Shown here: positions 17,743 to 26,232 of the stretch, piece after piece
Position numbering within the stretch: the first letter of the stretch is position 1
Layout: every line of letters begins with the position of its first letter
Assembly: GCA_965230565.1 (NCBI GenBank)
Contig: CBDDLH010000014.1
Location: 162,777-226,776 of the forward strand
Origin: BCD1 sp965230565
Lineage (GTDB): Bacteria; Bacteroidota; Bacteroidia; Chitinophagales; Saprospiraceae
Reading direction: 5' to 3'
Length of the DNA: 64,000 nt
Translations under genes and position numbers: made by a program
Notes under the pieces: generated by a model
What the model was told of the DNA's origin: nothing
What the model saw: the letters and a program-made list of their open reading frames with translations, nothing else
The model's database searches: none

Positions 17743-18684
17743 ATGCCAAACGAGATAACAAGGATAGCCTACAATGAATTTTGTGAAAAAGCCGAAGTTC
17801 CGGTTTTTGTGAGGGATTGGTACCTTGACTCCGCTTGTAATGGCGGCGAATGGGATGTGGTATTTGATGAAAGAAAAGGAGATGTGTGTGCTGCTATGCC
17901 TTATTTTATCAAAAGGAAATATGGCTTTTCTTACATCACCATGCCCCCTTTTGTAAGGTATATGGGGCCATTGCTTTTACCTGAATTTCAAAATCTGAAG
18001 GATCAGCACCGGATCTATAAAAAGCTGATGGATCAACTTCCCAAGGTGGATAGTTTTAACCAGAATTTTGAACCACAGTTGACCAATTGGTTGCCTTTTT
18101 ACTGGGAGGGCTATAGCCAAAGTACCCGGTATACTTATCGGTTGGACATCAGCGACCCGGAAGAAGTTTTCAAACATTTTGCTCTCGATATTCGAAGAAA
18201 TATCAAAAAAGCCAAAGGTCAGATTCAAATAACAGAAAATGGAACGGCTGAAGATTTCTACAAAATCCATAAAATGACTTTTGACCGTCAGGAAAAAAGC
18301 CTGCCCTATGGTCTTGAAACCTTCCGCAACCACATCAAAGCACTGGAAGATCGTGGTCTGGCCAAAATGTTTTTTGCCCGGGATGATCAGCAAAGAATAC
18401 ATGCAGTTAGTTGTCTGATGAAAGATGGAAATATGGCCTATTATCATATTTCCGGAGGCGATCCTTCTCTGAGAAAAAGCGGCGCAGGGATTTTACTGGT
18501 CTGGCACATCATTCAATATGCCCGGGAAGTCTGGGGTGTTAAAACTTTTGATTTTGAAGGCAGCATGATCAAAAACATCGAACAGGTCTGGCATCGGGCC
18601 GGGGCTTACCAGGTGCCTTATTTTAATGTCCGCAAGAATAATTCCCAATTATTTAACCTGGCAGAAAAGATCCGGCGCGGGTAA
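17743..18684 (+). CDS. FemAB/GNAT-like acyltransferase
   Basis: The 313-residue cytoplasmic protein resembles the GNAT-fold FemAB-like group (Acetyltransf_6). The first half holds GGEWDVVFDERKGDVCAAMPYF and a MPPFVRYMGPLLLP loop. The second half holds DIRRNIKKAKG near 148, FYKIHKMTFDRQ, a YYHISGGDPSLRKSGAGILLVWHII core strand and helix near 231-255, and TFDFEGSMIKNIEQVWH. FemAB enzymes add amino acids to peptidoglycan precursors, while the broader group acylates sugars or amines. The acceptor here is unknown. The ATG at 17743 comes immediately after the CCAGCAA repeats. Confidence 0.75.
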   Translation: MPNEITRIAYNEFCEKAEVPVFVRDWYLDSACNGGEWDVVFDERKGDVCAAMPYFIKRKYGFSYITMPPFVRYMGPLLLPEFQNLKDQHRIYKKLMDQLPKVDSFNQNFEPQLTNWLPFYWEGYSQSTRYTYRLDISDPEEVFKHFALDIRRNIKKAKGQIQITENGTAEDFYKIHKMTFDRQEKSLPYGLETFRNHIKALEDRGLAKMFFARDDQQRIHAVSCLMKDGNMAYYHISGGDPSLRKSGAGILLVWHIIQYAREVWGVKTFDFEGSMIKNIEQVWHRAGAYQVPYFNVRKNNSQLFNLAEKIRRG

Positions 18685-18760
18685 TGGAGAGATAAATGAA
18701 AATCCAGGTGTGTTTGAATAGTTTCCGGAAAAGAAGCTACCATGAATTTAAAATGATTCC

Positions 18761-18807
18761 CTTGCGTTCTTTGCGCTACCCTTGCGCTCCTTGCGGTTAA
18801 AAAAAAC
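18761..18807. repeat. CTTTGCG phrase repeat
   Basis: CTTGCG(TT/CTC)CTTTGCG-type units ending in GGTTAAAAAAA. The same family appears at 26185, 39862 and 52622, in both orientations. Confidence 0.75.
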
Positions 18808-18891
18808 TCCCGAATTGTAATATGATCCCGGAAGTAATTAATTTAGACTTCAATATTATTTTAAAAACCTATACTTCAACCACCAGCCATC

Positions 18892-19824
18892 ATTCCAAAA
18901 AGTACATATAAATCCGCCATTACCAAAGAAGCCCGCAGACTGGGCTTCGAATTTATCGGTTTTGCCAAAGCGGAAAAGATGGAACCTGAAACCCGCAGAC
19001 TGGAAGAATGGCTCAATAAGGGGGGCCATGGGAAAATGGGCTATATGGCGAATCATTTCGAAAAACGGACCGATCCCACAAAGCTTGTCGAAGGGGCGAA
19101 AACAGTGGTGAGCCTGATGTACAATTATCATTCTGATAAAAAGCAGGAAGATCCTGAAGCTCCCAAAATATCCCAATATGCCTATGGGAAGGATTACCAT
19201 TTTATTCTGAAAACGAAACTTAAAGACCTGATAGAATTTATCAAAATGGAGATCGGGGAGGTCAATGGCCGGGTATTTGTGGATTCTGCCCCTGTTTTGG
19301 AGCGTGACTGGGCACGACGCAGTGGTTTAGGCTGGATGGGGAAAAATACCATGCTCATCCGGCCGGGAATCGGTTCCTATTACTTTTTGGCTGAACTCAT
19401 CATTGATTTAGAAATAGAATCTGACCAACCCATTAAAGATTACTGCGGTACATGTCGCCGATGTATCGAGGCCTGTCCGACAGATGCCATTTCCCCTGAG
19501 GGCTATATCCTGGATGGCAGTAAATGTATTTCCTACTTTACTATTGAGTTAAAAGACGAACTACCCTTGGAATTTAAAGGCAAGTTCGATAACTGGATGT
19601 TTGGTTGTGATATCTGTCAGGAAGTATGCCCCTGGAATCGATTTGCGAAGCAACATAACGAACCTGAATTTGAACCACATCCCGACCTCTTATCTATGAA
19701 AAAGCGGGATTGGCACGAAATCACAGAAGAAGTGTTCAGAACTGTGTTTAAAAAATCTGCCGTGAAACGAACCAAATATTCCGGGCTTATTAGAAATTTA
19801 AAATTTTTACAGGCAGGAAAGTAA
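18892..19824 (+). CDS. queG: Epoxyqueuosine reductase
   Basis: QueG reduces epoxyqueuosine to queuosine in tRNA, using cobalamin and two 4Fe-4S clusters. The protein has VDSAPVLERDWARRSGLGWMGKN, with the catalytic-type aspartate, then CGTCRRCIEACPTDAI, KCISY and CDICQEVCPWN. The eight cluster cysteines are thus present. No ATG precedes the conserved N-terminal helix (KSAITKEARRLGFEFIGFAK): the first ATG is at 18979, which would remove about 29 family residues. The open frame begins at 18865 and contains only ATA, ATC and ATT as near-start codons. I place the start at ATT 18892, giving about 310 residues, the usual length. ATG 18979 is the conservative alternative. Confidence 0.85.
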   Translation: MPKSTYKSAITKEARRLGFEFIGFAKAEKMEPETRRLEEWLNKGGHGKMGYMANHFEKRTDPTKLVEGAKTVVSLMYNYHSDKKQEDPEAPKISQYAYGKDYHFILKTKLKDLIEFIKMEIGEVNGRVFVDSAPVLERDWARRSGLGWMGKNTMLIRPGIGSYYFLAELIIDLEIESDQPIKDYCGTCRRCIEACPTDAISPEGYILDGSKCISYFTIELKDELPLEFKGKFDNWMFGCDICQEVCPWNRFAKQHNEPEFEPHPDLLSMKKRDWHEITEEVFRTVFKKSAVKRTKYSGLIRNLKFLQAGK

Positions 19825-20049
19825 TGTGTTCCAATTATTCCTTTCCCCATTTTCCATCTTTTCAAACTTCCTTTGTCAGTATTGGGTACTATATTGCCAG
19901 AATATATTCCAGGAGACTTCTAATTTATGTTATTTTGATAAAATAGTATCATTATTTAATAATTTTTGAATAATCCTGTCTATAGAAAAGGCCCAAATTT
20001 GCATTCACAAAAAATTATTTTCCTAAGTTGAGGGTTACAGCGATTCAGG

Positions 20050-20076
20050 TAACCAGCAACTTGTAACCAGCAACTT
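20050..20076. repeat. AACCAGCAACTTGTAACCAGCAACTT phrase
   Basis: Two copies of the AACCAGCAAC phrase lie just before the ATG of the hydroxyproline operon (20085). It belongs to the family described at 17684-17738. Confidence 0.7.
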
Positions 20077-20084
20077 TTATTATC

Positions 20085-20999
20085 ATGCAAGTACCTTGGA
20101 TTGGGGTTTACCCAGCAGTAACCACGAAATTTACGCAGTCGGAAGAACTGGACATCGATGCGTTTTTGAAAAATACAGATTTTCAGATTCAGGCCGGTAT
20201 TGACGGAATGATTATCGGCGGATCTCTTGGAGAGTCTTCCACTTTGACACATTCGGAAAGGATTGAGCTTTTACAAGCTACTAAAAATCACATTGGGGAT
20301 AAAATTCCGGTAATTATAAATGTTGCCGAGGGCTCCACCCGTTCCGCTATCAGTCTGGCACAAAAGGCCCAGGATGCCGGTGCAGATGGTTTGATGGTGC
20401 TTCCTCCAATGATGTACAAATCAACGGATGAAGAAACAACGGAATTTTTTAGAACCATTGCAACCAGCACTGATCTGCCCATTTTGTTGTACAATAATCC
20501 GGTGGATTACAAGATCGAGATCAAGATCTCTATGTTGGAGGAATTGCTCAAACTGGATAACATCCAGGCGATCAAGGAAAGTACACGGGATATCTCCAAT
20601 GTTACCCGTCTCAGAAATGCCTTTGGTGACAGCATCAGGATCCTTTGCGGAGTGGATACCATTGCTATGGAGGAGTTGCTCATGGGAGCAGATGGCTGGG
20701 TTGCAGGATTAGTAGATGCCTTCCCTGCCGAAACCGTTGCCATTTACCGACTCGTAAAAGCCGGACGCATTGAAGAAGCACTGGCTATTCACCGTTGGTT
20801 CCTTCCGATTTTAGAACTGGACATTAGCCCGCAATTGGTTCAAAACATTAAATTAGCGGAAGTAAAAACAGGCATCGGTACGGAATATGTGCGTCAGCCG
20901 AGAAAAATGTTATCCGGAGCAGAAAGGCAGAGAGTCATTGATATTTTAGATAAAGGGTTGGCCAACAGACCTGTTCTTCCGGAATACCTGAATCTTTGA
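20085..20999 (+). CDS. Pyrroline-4-hydroxy-2-carboxylate deaminase (DHDPS-like)
   Basis: The 304-residue protein is a (beta/alpha)8 aldolase of the DapA family. The Schiff-base lysine is K164 in IQAIKES, the catalytic tyrosine Y136 in LLYNNP, and the GGSLGESS loop lies near 45. The family also holds true dihydrodipicolinate synthases and others, but the three genes after it complete a hydroxyproline pathway. Its likely reaction is therefore deamination of 1-pyrroline-4-hydroxy-2-carboxylate to 2,5-dioxopentanoate (alpha-ketoglutarate semialdehyde). It is the first gene of a plus-strand operon: the dehydrogenase starts 20 nt after its stop. The assignment rests on context as much as on sequence. 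Confidence 0.85.
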   Translation: MQVPWIGVYPAVTTKFTQSEELDIDAFLKNTDFQIQAGIDGMIIGGSLGESSTLTHSERIELLQATKNHIGDKIPVIINVAEGSTRSAISLAQKAQDAGADGLMVLPPMMYKSTDEETTEFFRTIATSTDLPILLYNNPVDYKIEIKISMLEELLKLDNIQAIKESTRDISNVTRLRNAFGDSIRILCGVDTIAMEELLMGADGWVAGLVDAFPAETVAIYRLVKAGRIEEALAIHRWFLPILELDISPQLVQNIKLAEVKTGIGTEYVRQPRKMLSGAERQRVIDILDKGLANRPVLPEYLNL

Positions 21000-21019
21000 T
21001 ATAAAAAACAAATAACATA

Positions 21020-22591
21020 ATGATCACAGAAAATTTCATTGGATTTGAAAGAAGTGCCAGAGGCAAAAACTCTTTTAGTGCTGTCAATCCGGTAACCCGG
21101 GAAACTCTTCCCGGAGCATTTGTGGCAGCCACTATGGAAGAGGTAAACCTGGCGGTTAATAAAGCTCATGAAGCCTGGAAGGTTTATCGAAATACTTCCG
21201 GAGCTCAAAAGGCCGCTTTTTTGAGAACCATAGCAGAGGAGATTGAAGGATTGGGCGATACGTTGGTTAATCGGGTGATGGAAGAAAGTGGTTTGCCGGA
21301 AGGCAGGGTGAAAGGAGAAAGAGGTCGTACCTGCAATCAGTTGAGGATGTTTGCGGACCTCGTTGAGGAAGGGAGTTGGGTCAATGCGATTATCGATACG
21401 GCTCAGCCGGATAGACAGCCTATTCCAAAAGCAGATATCCGAAATATGTTACAGGCTGTCGGACCAGTAGTGGTCTTTACGGCAAGTAACTTTCCACTGG
21501 CCTTTTCCACCGCAGGTGGAGATACGGCTTCAGCCCTCGCCTCAGGGTGCCCAGTGATCGTCAAGGCGCACGAATCTCATCCAGGCACCAATGGCCTCAT
21601 TGCTGAAGCCATTCTCAATGCTGCCCGCAAAACCAATATGCCGGATGGGGTTTTCTCCTCCCTGAATGCCATAGGTTATCAGGTAGGTACGGCACTGGTC
21701 CAACATCCGCAAGTCAAAAGCGTTGCCTTCACGGGGTCTTACAACGGTGGAATGGCATTGCATAAACTGGCTGCTGAAAGAACGGAACCGATTCCCGTTT
21801 TTGCGGAAATGGGAAGTGTGAACCCGATTTTTGTGTTGCCGGAAAAAATTAAAACACAATCAGAAGCCCTCGCTGACCAGATTGCCGGTTCTGTAAACCT
21901 CGGTGCAGGTCAGTTTTGTACGAATCCTGGCCTTGTGGTCATCAGGCAGGATGAACATACGGAGGCTTTTATGGAAAACCTCGGAAGTGCCTTTGAAAAG
22001 CTGGCCGTTCAAAATATGCTCAATCAGGGAATCTATCAGAATTATCAGCGATTGAAAAAGGAATCTCTTCAGACCGCTGGAGTGACGACAGTAGCTGATC
22101 AGTCCGGAGATGGAGAATCGTGGGTAGCCCATCCCGCGGTAGCTTCAGCCAGTGCAGTGGAATTCCTGAAAAATCCAAATATGCAGCAGGAGGTTTTCGG
22201 CCCCTTCAGTCTGGTGGTTATATGCGAAGATGAAGAACATTTTTACGCAGTAGCAGACCATTTACATGGACAATTAACAGCTTCGATTATGGGGACTCCG
22301 GAGGAATTGGCCGGTTATGCGGATCTGTTTGAAATATTGCAAACCAAAGCAGGTCGTGTCATTTTTAACGGTGTGCCTACCGGAGTGGAGGTTTGTCATG
22401 CCATGCAACACGGAGGTCCTTTTCCTGCTTCCACTGATAGCCGGTTTACGTCTGTAGGAACAGGAGCGATCAAGCGCTTTGCACGCCCGGTAGCTTTCCA
22501 GGATTGTCCGGATGCAATGTTGCCTGCAGCCCTTCAGGCTGATAATCCATTGAATATTTTGAGATTAGTTGACGGTAATTGGGAACGCTGA
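21020..22591 (+). CDS. Alpha-ketoglutaric semialdehyde dehydrogenase (NAD(P)+)
   Basis: The 523-residue protein is a cytoplasmic aldehyde dehydrogenase. It has SNFPLAFS with N157, the cofactor lysine K182 in PVIVKAHESHP, FTGSYNGG near 237, the general base E263 in FAEMGSVNP and the nucleophile C300 in GAGQFCTNPG. The length and the FAEMGS and HESHP motifs fit the semialdehyde dehydrogenases of hydroxyproline and sugar-acid pathways. It oxidises 2,5-dioxopentanoate, the product of the preceding gene, to 2-oxoglutarate. Its stop codon overlaps the next gene's start by one base (TGATG at 22589-22593), so translation is probably coupled. Confidence 0.9.
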   Translation: MITENFIGFERSARGKNSFSAVNPVTRETLPGAFVAATMEEVNLAVNKAHEAWKVYRNTSGAQKAAFLRTIAEEIEGLGDTLVNRVMEESGLPEGRVKGERGRTCNQLRMFADLVEEGSWVNAIIDTAQPDRQPIPKADIRNMLQAVGPVVVFTASNFPLAFSTAGGDTASALASGCPVIVKAHESHPGTNGLIAEAILNAARKTNMPDGVFSSLNAIGYQVGTALVQHPQVKSVAFTGSYNGGMALHKLAAERTEPIPVFAEMGSVNPIFVLPEKIKTQSEALADQIAGSVNLGAGQFCTNPGLVVIRQDEHTEAFMENLGSAFEKLAVQNMLNQGIYQNYQRLKKESLQTAGVTTVADQSGDGESWVAHPAVASASAVEFLKNPNMQQEVFGPFSLVVICEDEEHFYAVADHLHGQLTASIMGTPEELAGYADLFEILQTKAGRVIFNGVPTGVEVCHAMQHGGPFPASTDSRFTSVGTGAIKRFARPVAFQDCPDAMLPAALQADNPLNILRLVDGNWER

Positions 22592-23592
22592 TGAGGAAAA
22601 CTTTTTTTTGTATTGATGCCCACACCTGCGGCAACCCGGTCCGTCTGGTGGCAGGGGGAGGTCCGCAGCTTGATGGCAACAGCATGATGGAGCGCCGCCT
22701 TCATTTTCTAGATCAATACGATTGGATTCGCAAAGGGCTGATGTTTGAACCCAGGGGACACGACATGATGTCCGGAAGTATTTTGTATCCTCCTGCCAAT
22801 CCTCAAAATGATGTAGGTGTTCTTTTCATTGAGACCAGCGGCTGCCTGCCCATGTGCGGACACGGCACTATCGGCACTATTACCATTGCTATTGAAGAAG
22901 GTTTGATACAACCCAAAACACCTGGGAAAGTGTTGATGGAGACCCCTGCAGGTCTGGTTAAGGTTTCCTACAAAGAAGAAAAGGGGAAAGTTGCGTCGGT
23001 CAAACTAACCAATGTGCCATCTTTCCTGTATAAAGCCGGTTTGGAAGTGGAGTGTCCGGATCTTGGAAAACTCATCGTAGATGTTGCCTATGGTGGAAAC
23101 TTTTATGCCATTGTAGACCCTCAGGAGAATTTTTTCGGAATACAGAATTATTCTGCCGGAGATCTCATTCGTTGGAGCCCGGTGGTTCGGAGACGGTTGA
23201 ATGAATTGTATAAATTTGAACATCCGGTTGATCCCAATATAAAAGGGTTGAGCCATATGCTTTGGACGGGGGATACCCTGAGTGAAAAAGCTGATGCCCG
23301 GAATGCCGTTTTTTACGGAGATAAGGCCATCGACAGGTCTCCCTGCGGGACAGGGACTTCTGCCCGTATGGCACAGTGGTTCGCCAAGGGAAAGCTTGAT
23401 GTGGGAGACACTTTTGTTCACGAAAGTTTCATCGGTAGCCAATTCATCGGCAGGGTGGAGGCTACCGAAAAGTGTGGTGAATTTGACGCCATGATCCCGA
23501 GTATTGAAGGATGGGCTAAAATTACAGGATATAACCAGATCATCATCGATGAGGAGGATGATCCGTATGCACTGGGGTTTCAGGTGATATGA
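22591..23592 (+). CDS. 4-hydroxyproline 2-epimerase
   Basis: The protein has 333 residues from the ATG at 22591 (an in-frame TTG lies 12 nt upstream). It belongs to the proline racemase family and carries both catalytic cysteines, C89 in MCGHGT and C252 in DRSPCGTGTSA. Two-Cys members include 4-hydroxyproline epimerases and proline racemases. The operon, with a D-amino-acid oxidase and both downstream enzymes, points to epimerisation of trans-4-hydroxy-L-proline to cis-4-hydroxy-D-proline. The start overlaps the dehydrogenase stop by one base. The gap to the next gene (149 nt) contains a CTCTGTGG phrase repeat. Confidence 0.92.
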   Translation: MRKTFFCIDAHTCGNPVRLVAGGGPQLDGNSMMERRLHFLDQYDWIRKGLMFEPRGHDMMSGSILYPPANPQNDVGVLFIETSGCLPMCGHGTIGTITIAIEEGLIQPKTPGKVLMETPAGLVKVSYKEEKGKVASVKLTNVPSFLYKAGLEVECPDLGKLIVDVAYGGNFYAIVDPQENFFGIQNYSAGDLIRWSPVVRRRLNELYKFEHPVDPNIKGLSHMLWTGDTLSEKADARNAVFYGDKAIDRSPCGTGTSARMAQWFAKGKLDVGDTFVHESFIGSQFIGRVEATEKCGEFDAMIPSIEGWAKITGYNQIIIDEEDDPYALGFQVI

Positions 23593-23651
23593 GTTGAAGG
23601 ATATTTTTTGCCAAAAATTGTTTCAATTGGTTTCAGGTCGTTTCAAGTTGA

Positions 23652-23697
23652 TCTTTGTGCCCTCTGTGCCTACCCTGTGGACTCTGTGGTTAAAAAA
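23652..23697. repeat. CCTCTGTG / CTCTGTGGTTAAA phrase repeat
   Basis: Four near-copies of an (A/C)CTCTGTG(G/C) unit end in GGTTAAAAAA. The family reappears at the right end of the window (62985-63176). Confidence 0.75.
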
Positions 23698-23741
23698 CCA
23701 CTTCCAATTAAGAATTTGTTCTGAAGTTAATTAATGTTTGC

Positions 23742-24986
23742 ATGAAAATTCACATAATCGGAGGAGGAGTAATCGGCCTATGTTCCGCCTGGTACCTGGC
23801 TCAGGAAGGGCATGAGGTTACCGTTATCGATAAAACGGACTTATCAGATGGCACTTCTCATGGTAATGCCGGGATGGTAGTTCCCAGCCATTTTGTTCCC
23901 TTAGCGACTCCGGGAGTTATAGCAAAAGGCATCCGGTGGATGTTTGACAAACGAAGCCCCTTTTTTGTCAAACCAAGGTTTAATCCGGAATTGCTTCAAT
24001 GGATCTGGCAATTCTATCGATCCTGTACACCGGAGAAAGTCGATAGGGCGATTCCTATCCTTAAAGAACTCAATCAACGGAGTAGTGACTTATACCGCGA
24101 ATTTGCAAACAATCCTGCATTCGATTTTGATTTTGAATCCAAAGGGCTGTTAATGCTTTTTAAAGACAAAAAAACAGCCAATGAAGAAATGGAAGTCGCG
24201 GAAAAAGCGCATGAATTGGGTATGGAGGCCCGGGTGCTTTCCTCGTCCCAGGTGCAGGAATTGGAAACCGGAGTCAAAGTAGATGTTTTGGGAGGCGTTT
24301 ATTATCCTGAAGACACCCATTTGTATCCGAATACTTTCATGCGGCAATTGATAAAAGAGTTACGAGGACTTGGCGTGAAATTGGAGACAGGCAAATCTGT
24401 CATTGATATAAACACTTCGAAAGATAGGGTTGAAAAACTATTACTCTCAAACGGGCAAACCATTCCGGTGGAGCATTTGGTGCTGGCGGGAGGAAGCTGG
24501 TCTGCCCGTTTGTTGAAAAAGGCAGGGGTGAAAATTCTTCTGCAGGACGGCAAGGGTTACTCCATGACTTATTCTTCACCTGTAAGTCGTCCTTTAATTC
24601 CAACCATTTTAACGGAAGCCAAAGTTGCTGTTACCCCAATGGGCAATGACCTCCGTATTGGAGGGACGCTTGAAATCAGCAACTTATCGAAAAAAATCGA
24701 CAAGTTCCGGTTAGAGGGAATTTTGAACAGCATGCCACGGTATTATCCGGAACTAACCCTGCCTGCCTTGGACCAAAAATCTGTCTGGCAAGGGTATCGA
24801 CCTTGTACACCAGATGGTCTTCCTTATATCGGAAAATCCAGGAAGTTTAAAAACCTCGTAGTTGCCACCGGCCACGCCATGATGGGGATGAGTATGGGCC
24901 CCGGGACAGGTAAACTGGTTGCGCAGATTATGCAGGATCAGCAACTGGGTATGGAGATAGATCTTTTTAAAGTGGATCGATTTTGA
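23742..24986 (+). CDS. FAD-dependent D-hydroxyproline dehydrogenase (DadA-like)
   Basis: The 414-residue protein starts with the dinucleotide-binding motif GGGVIGLCSAWYLA and VTVIDK, followed by DGTSHGNAGMVVPSH, typical of DadA-type D-amino-acid dehydrogenases. It ends with a GYRPCTPDGLPYIG segment and GHAMMGMSMGPGTGKLV, which close the FAD site. Within this operon it should oxidise cis-4-hydroxy-D-proline to 1-pyrroline-4-hydroxy-2-carboxylate, the substrate of the deaminase at 20085. Electrons probably pass to the respiratory chain. The ATG is at 23742. A cluster of hairpins follows the stop codon. Confidence 0.9.
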   Translation: MKIHIIGGGVIGLCSAWYLAQEGHEVTVIDKTDLSDGTSHGNAGMVVPSHFVPLATPGVIAKGIRWMFDKRSPFFVKPRFNPELLQWIWQFYRSCTPEKVDRAIPILKELNQRSSDLYREFANNPAFDFDFESKGLLMLFKDKKTANEEMEVAEKAHELGMEARVLSSSQVQELETGVKVDVLGGVYYPEDTHLYPNTFMRQLIKELRGLGVKLETGKSVIDINTSKDRVEKLLLSNGQTIPVEHLVLAGGSWSARLLKKAGVKILLQDGKGYSMTYSSPVSRPLIPTILTEAKVAVTPMGNDLRIGGTLEISNLSKKIDKFRLEGILNSMPRYYPELTLPALDQKSVWQGYRPCTPDGLPYIGKSRKFKNLVVATGHAMMGMSMGPGTGKLVAQIMQDQQLGMEIDLFKVDRF

Positions 24987-24994
24987 TAATTAAG

Positions 24995-25170
24995 GAAAGG
25001 CCTAAAGGCCTGTCGCTGCGGGGGTAATTTCCCACCACCGGCTTAAAAGCCGGCGTAATTGAGATAATCAACCAGTTGTCGGAAAAGAAAAAGAATAAAC
25101 ACTATTAATTTCTCCGCCCTTTAGGGCGGTGACAAAATCAAAAACAAACCTTAGGCCTTCAGGCCTTTAT
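24995..25170. repeat. Cluster of four short GC-rich hairpins
   Basis: The cluster contains, in order, AGGCCTAAAGGCCT, CCGGCTTAAAAGCCGG, CCGCCCTTTAGGGCGG and AGGCCTTCAGGCCT, each a self-complementary unit with 2-4 nt at the centre, in A/T-rich DNA. It separates the convergent hydroxyproline operon and its probable regulator and could terminate both. The layout resembles a dispersed repeat rather than a single terminator. Confidence 0.7.
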
Positions 25171-25271
25171 CATTTTTCGACTTCTTTGCAATATTGTTCA
25201 AATCATCACTCCCAACACTATCGTGTACCGGATGTCGTGATGCTCCATCTGCACTTTGAATTCTCCCCTCC

Positions 25272-26147
25272 CTACCCCATTCTTACCTCCTCAAATGTCT
25301 TCCTGAACTGCGAAGGAGTGATACCCTTCAATTTTTTAAATTTCCGGTTGAAATGGGAGAGATTATTAAATCCCACGGCATAGCAGATTTGCGCAATACT
25401 TTGGTTTGGGTCGGTGAGTAACTTACATGCCGCTTCTATCCTCAATTCAGTAAGGTATTCAAAGTAGGTTTTTCTGGTGTGTAATTTGAAATATCTGCAG
25501 AATTGAGAAACGCTGAAATTGGCTATGGCCGCCACTTCAGATAATTCAATATTCCTGCTGTAATGTTGAAAAGAGTATTGAAAAACCCTATCCAGTCGCT
25601 GCCCGTCCTTTTCGGCTTTGATGGCCTGGAATGAATGTTCATTTAAAAACTGATAATGCTTTGATTTGCATAAAACACTGAGAATGGACAAAAATTTCTG
25701 GAATAGATCAATCCCTTTTAAGTCCAGGCACGATTCAATCCGGGTTTGAAGGACTTTACTTTCTTCACCTGAAAACCAAAGGCCCCGTTCGGCATCTTTT
25801 AGTAAATTATCGATCTCCTGCATTTCCGGAAGGTCGAAAAAGCCTTCCCCAAAAGAGCGCCGATGGAAAAAGATGGAAGTTGCACGAACACCGGGGCTTC
25901 CCGATTCAAAATACTCCCTGTCATTTTTGAGTAAATGAGGCACATTTGAACCGACGAGAAAAACACTGCCTTCCTCAAATCGCGTAAAACTATTGCCTAG
26001 AAACAACATCCCCTTACCTTTGTCAATGGCCGTCAATTGCCACTCAGGATGGTAATGCAGCCTGTCGTAAAAGTGAGCACCTTCATCCACCTGCAACCGG
26101 AAAGATGAAGCCTCCGTTTTCGGCAATTTGAATGGTAGTGGTTTCAT
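25272..26147 (-). CDS. AraC-family regulator, probably of the hydroxyproline operon
   Basis: The 291-residue protein (start ATG 26145-26147; an in-frame TTG lies 24 nt upstream) has an N-terminal cupin-type domain (HYHPEWQLTAIDKGKGMLFLGN near 33) and a C-terminal double helix-turn-helix (IELSEVAAIANFSVSQFCRYF near 200; SIAQICYAVGFNNLSHFNRKFK near 249). It should be a ligand-responsive activator. It is convergent with the four hydroxyproline genes and next to them, so control of that operon is a reasonable inference, but no operator could be found by eye. Confidence 0.85.
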   Translation of the reverse strand: MKPLPFKLPKTEASSFRLQVDEGAHFYDRLHYHPEWQLTAIDKGKGMLFLGNSFTRFEEGSVFLVGSNVPHLLKNDREYFESGSPGVRATSIFFHRRSFGEGFFDLPEMQEIDNLLKDAERGLWFSGEESKVLQTRIESCLDLKGIDLFQKFLSILSVLCKSKHYQFLNEHSFQAIKAEKDGQRLDRVFQYSFQHYSRNIELSEVAAIANFSVSQFCRYFKLHTRKTYFEYLTELRIEAACKLLTDPNQSIAQICYAVGFNNLSHFNRKFKKLKGITPSQFRKTFEEVRMG

Positions 26148-26184
26148 GTTGCTTAACTGCAAGGTACCCAAAGAACAATAAAAG

Positions 26185-26227
26185 TCTTAGCGTTCTTTGC
26201 GCACCCCTTGCGCCCTTTGCGGTTAAA
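26185..26227. repeat. GCGTTCTTTGCG phrase repeat
   Basis: A run of TAGCGTTCTTTGCGC-type units ending in GCGGTTAAA lies in the gap between the S9 peptidase stop codon and the AraC gene. It is a member of the family described at 18761-18807. Confidence 0.75.
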
Positions 26228-26232
26228 TCTTC

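Noticed and set aside
18979..19824. queG starting at the first ATG only
   Set aside because: It would cut the conserved first helix of the family; the upstream in-frame sequence clearly encodes that helix.
20085..20999. dapA (dihydrodipicolinate synthase for lysine)
   Set aside because: The catalytic residues fit, but the gene heads an operon with an epimerase, D-amino-acid oxidase and semialdehyde dehydrogenase, so the hydroxyproline deaminase is much likelier.
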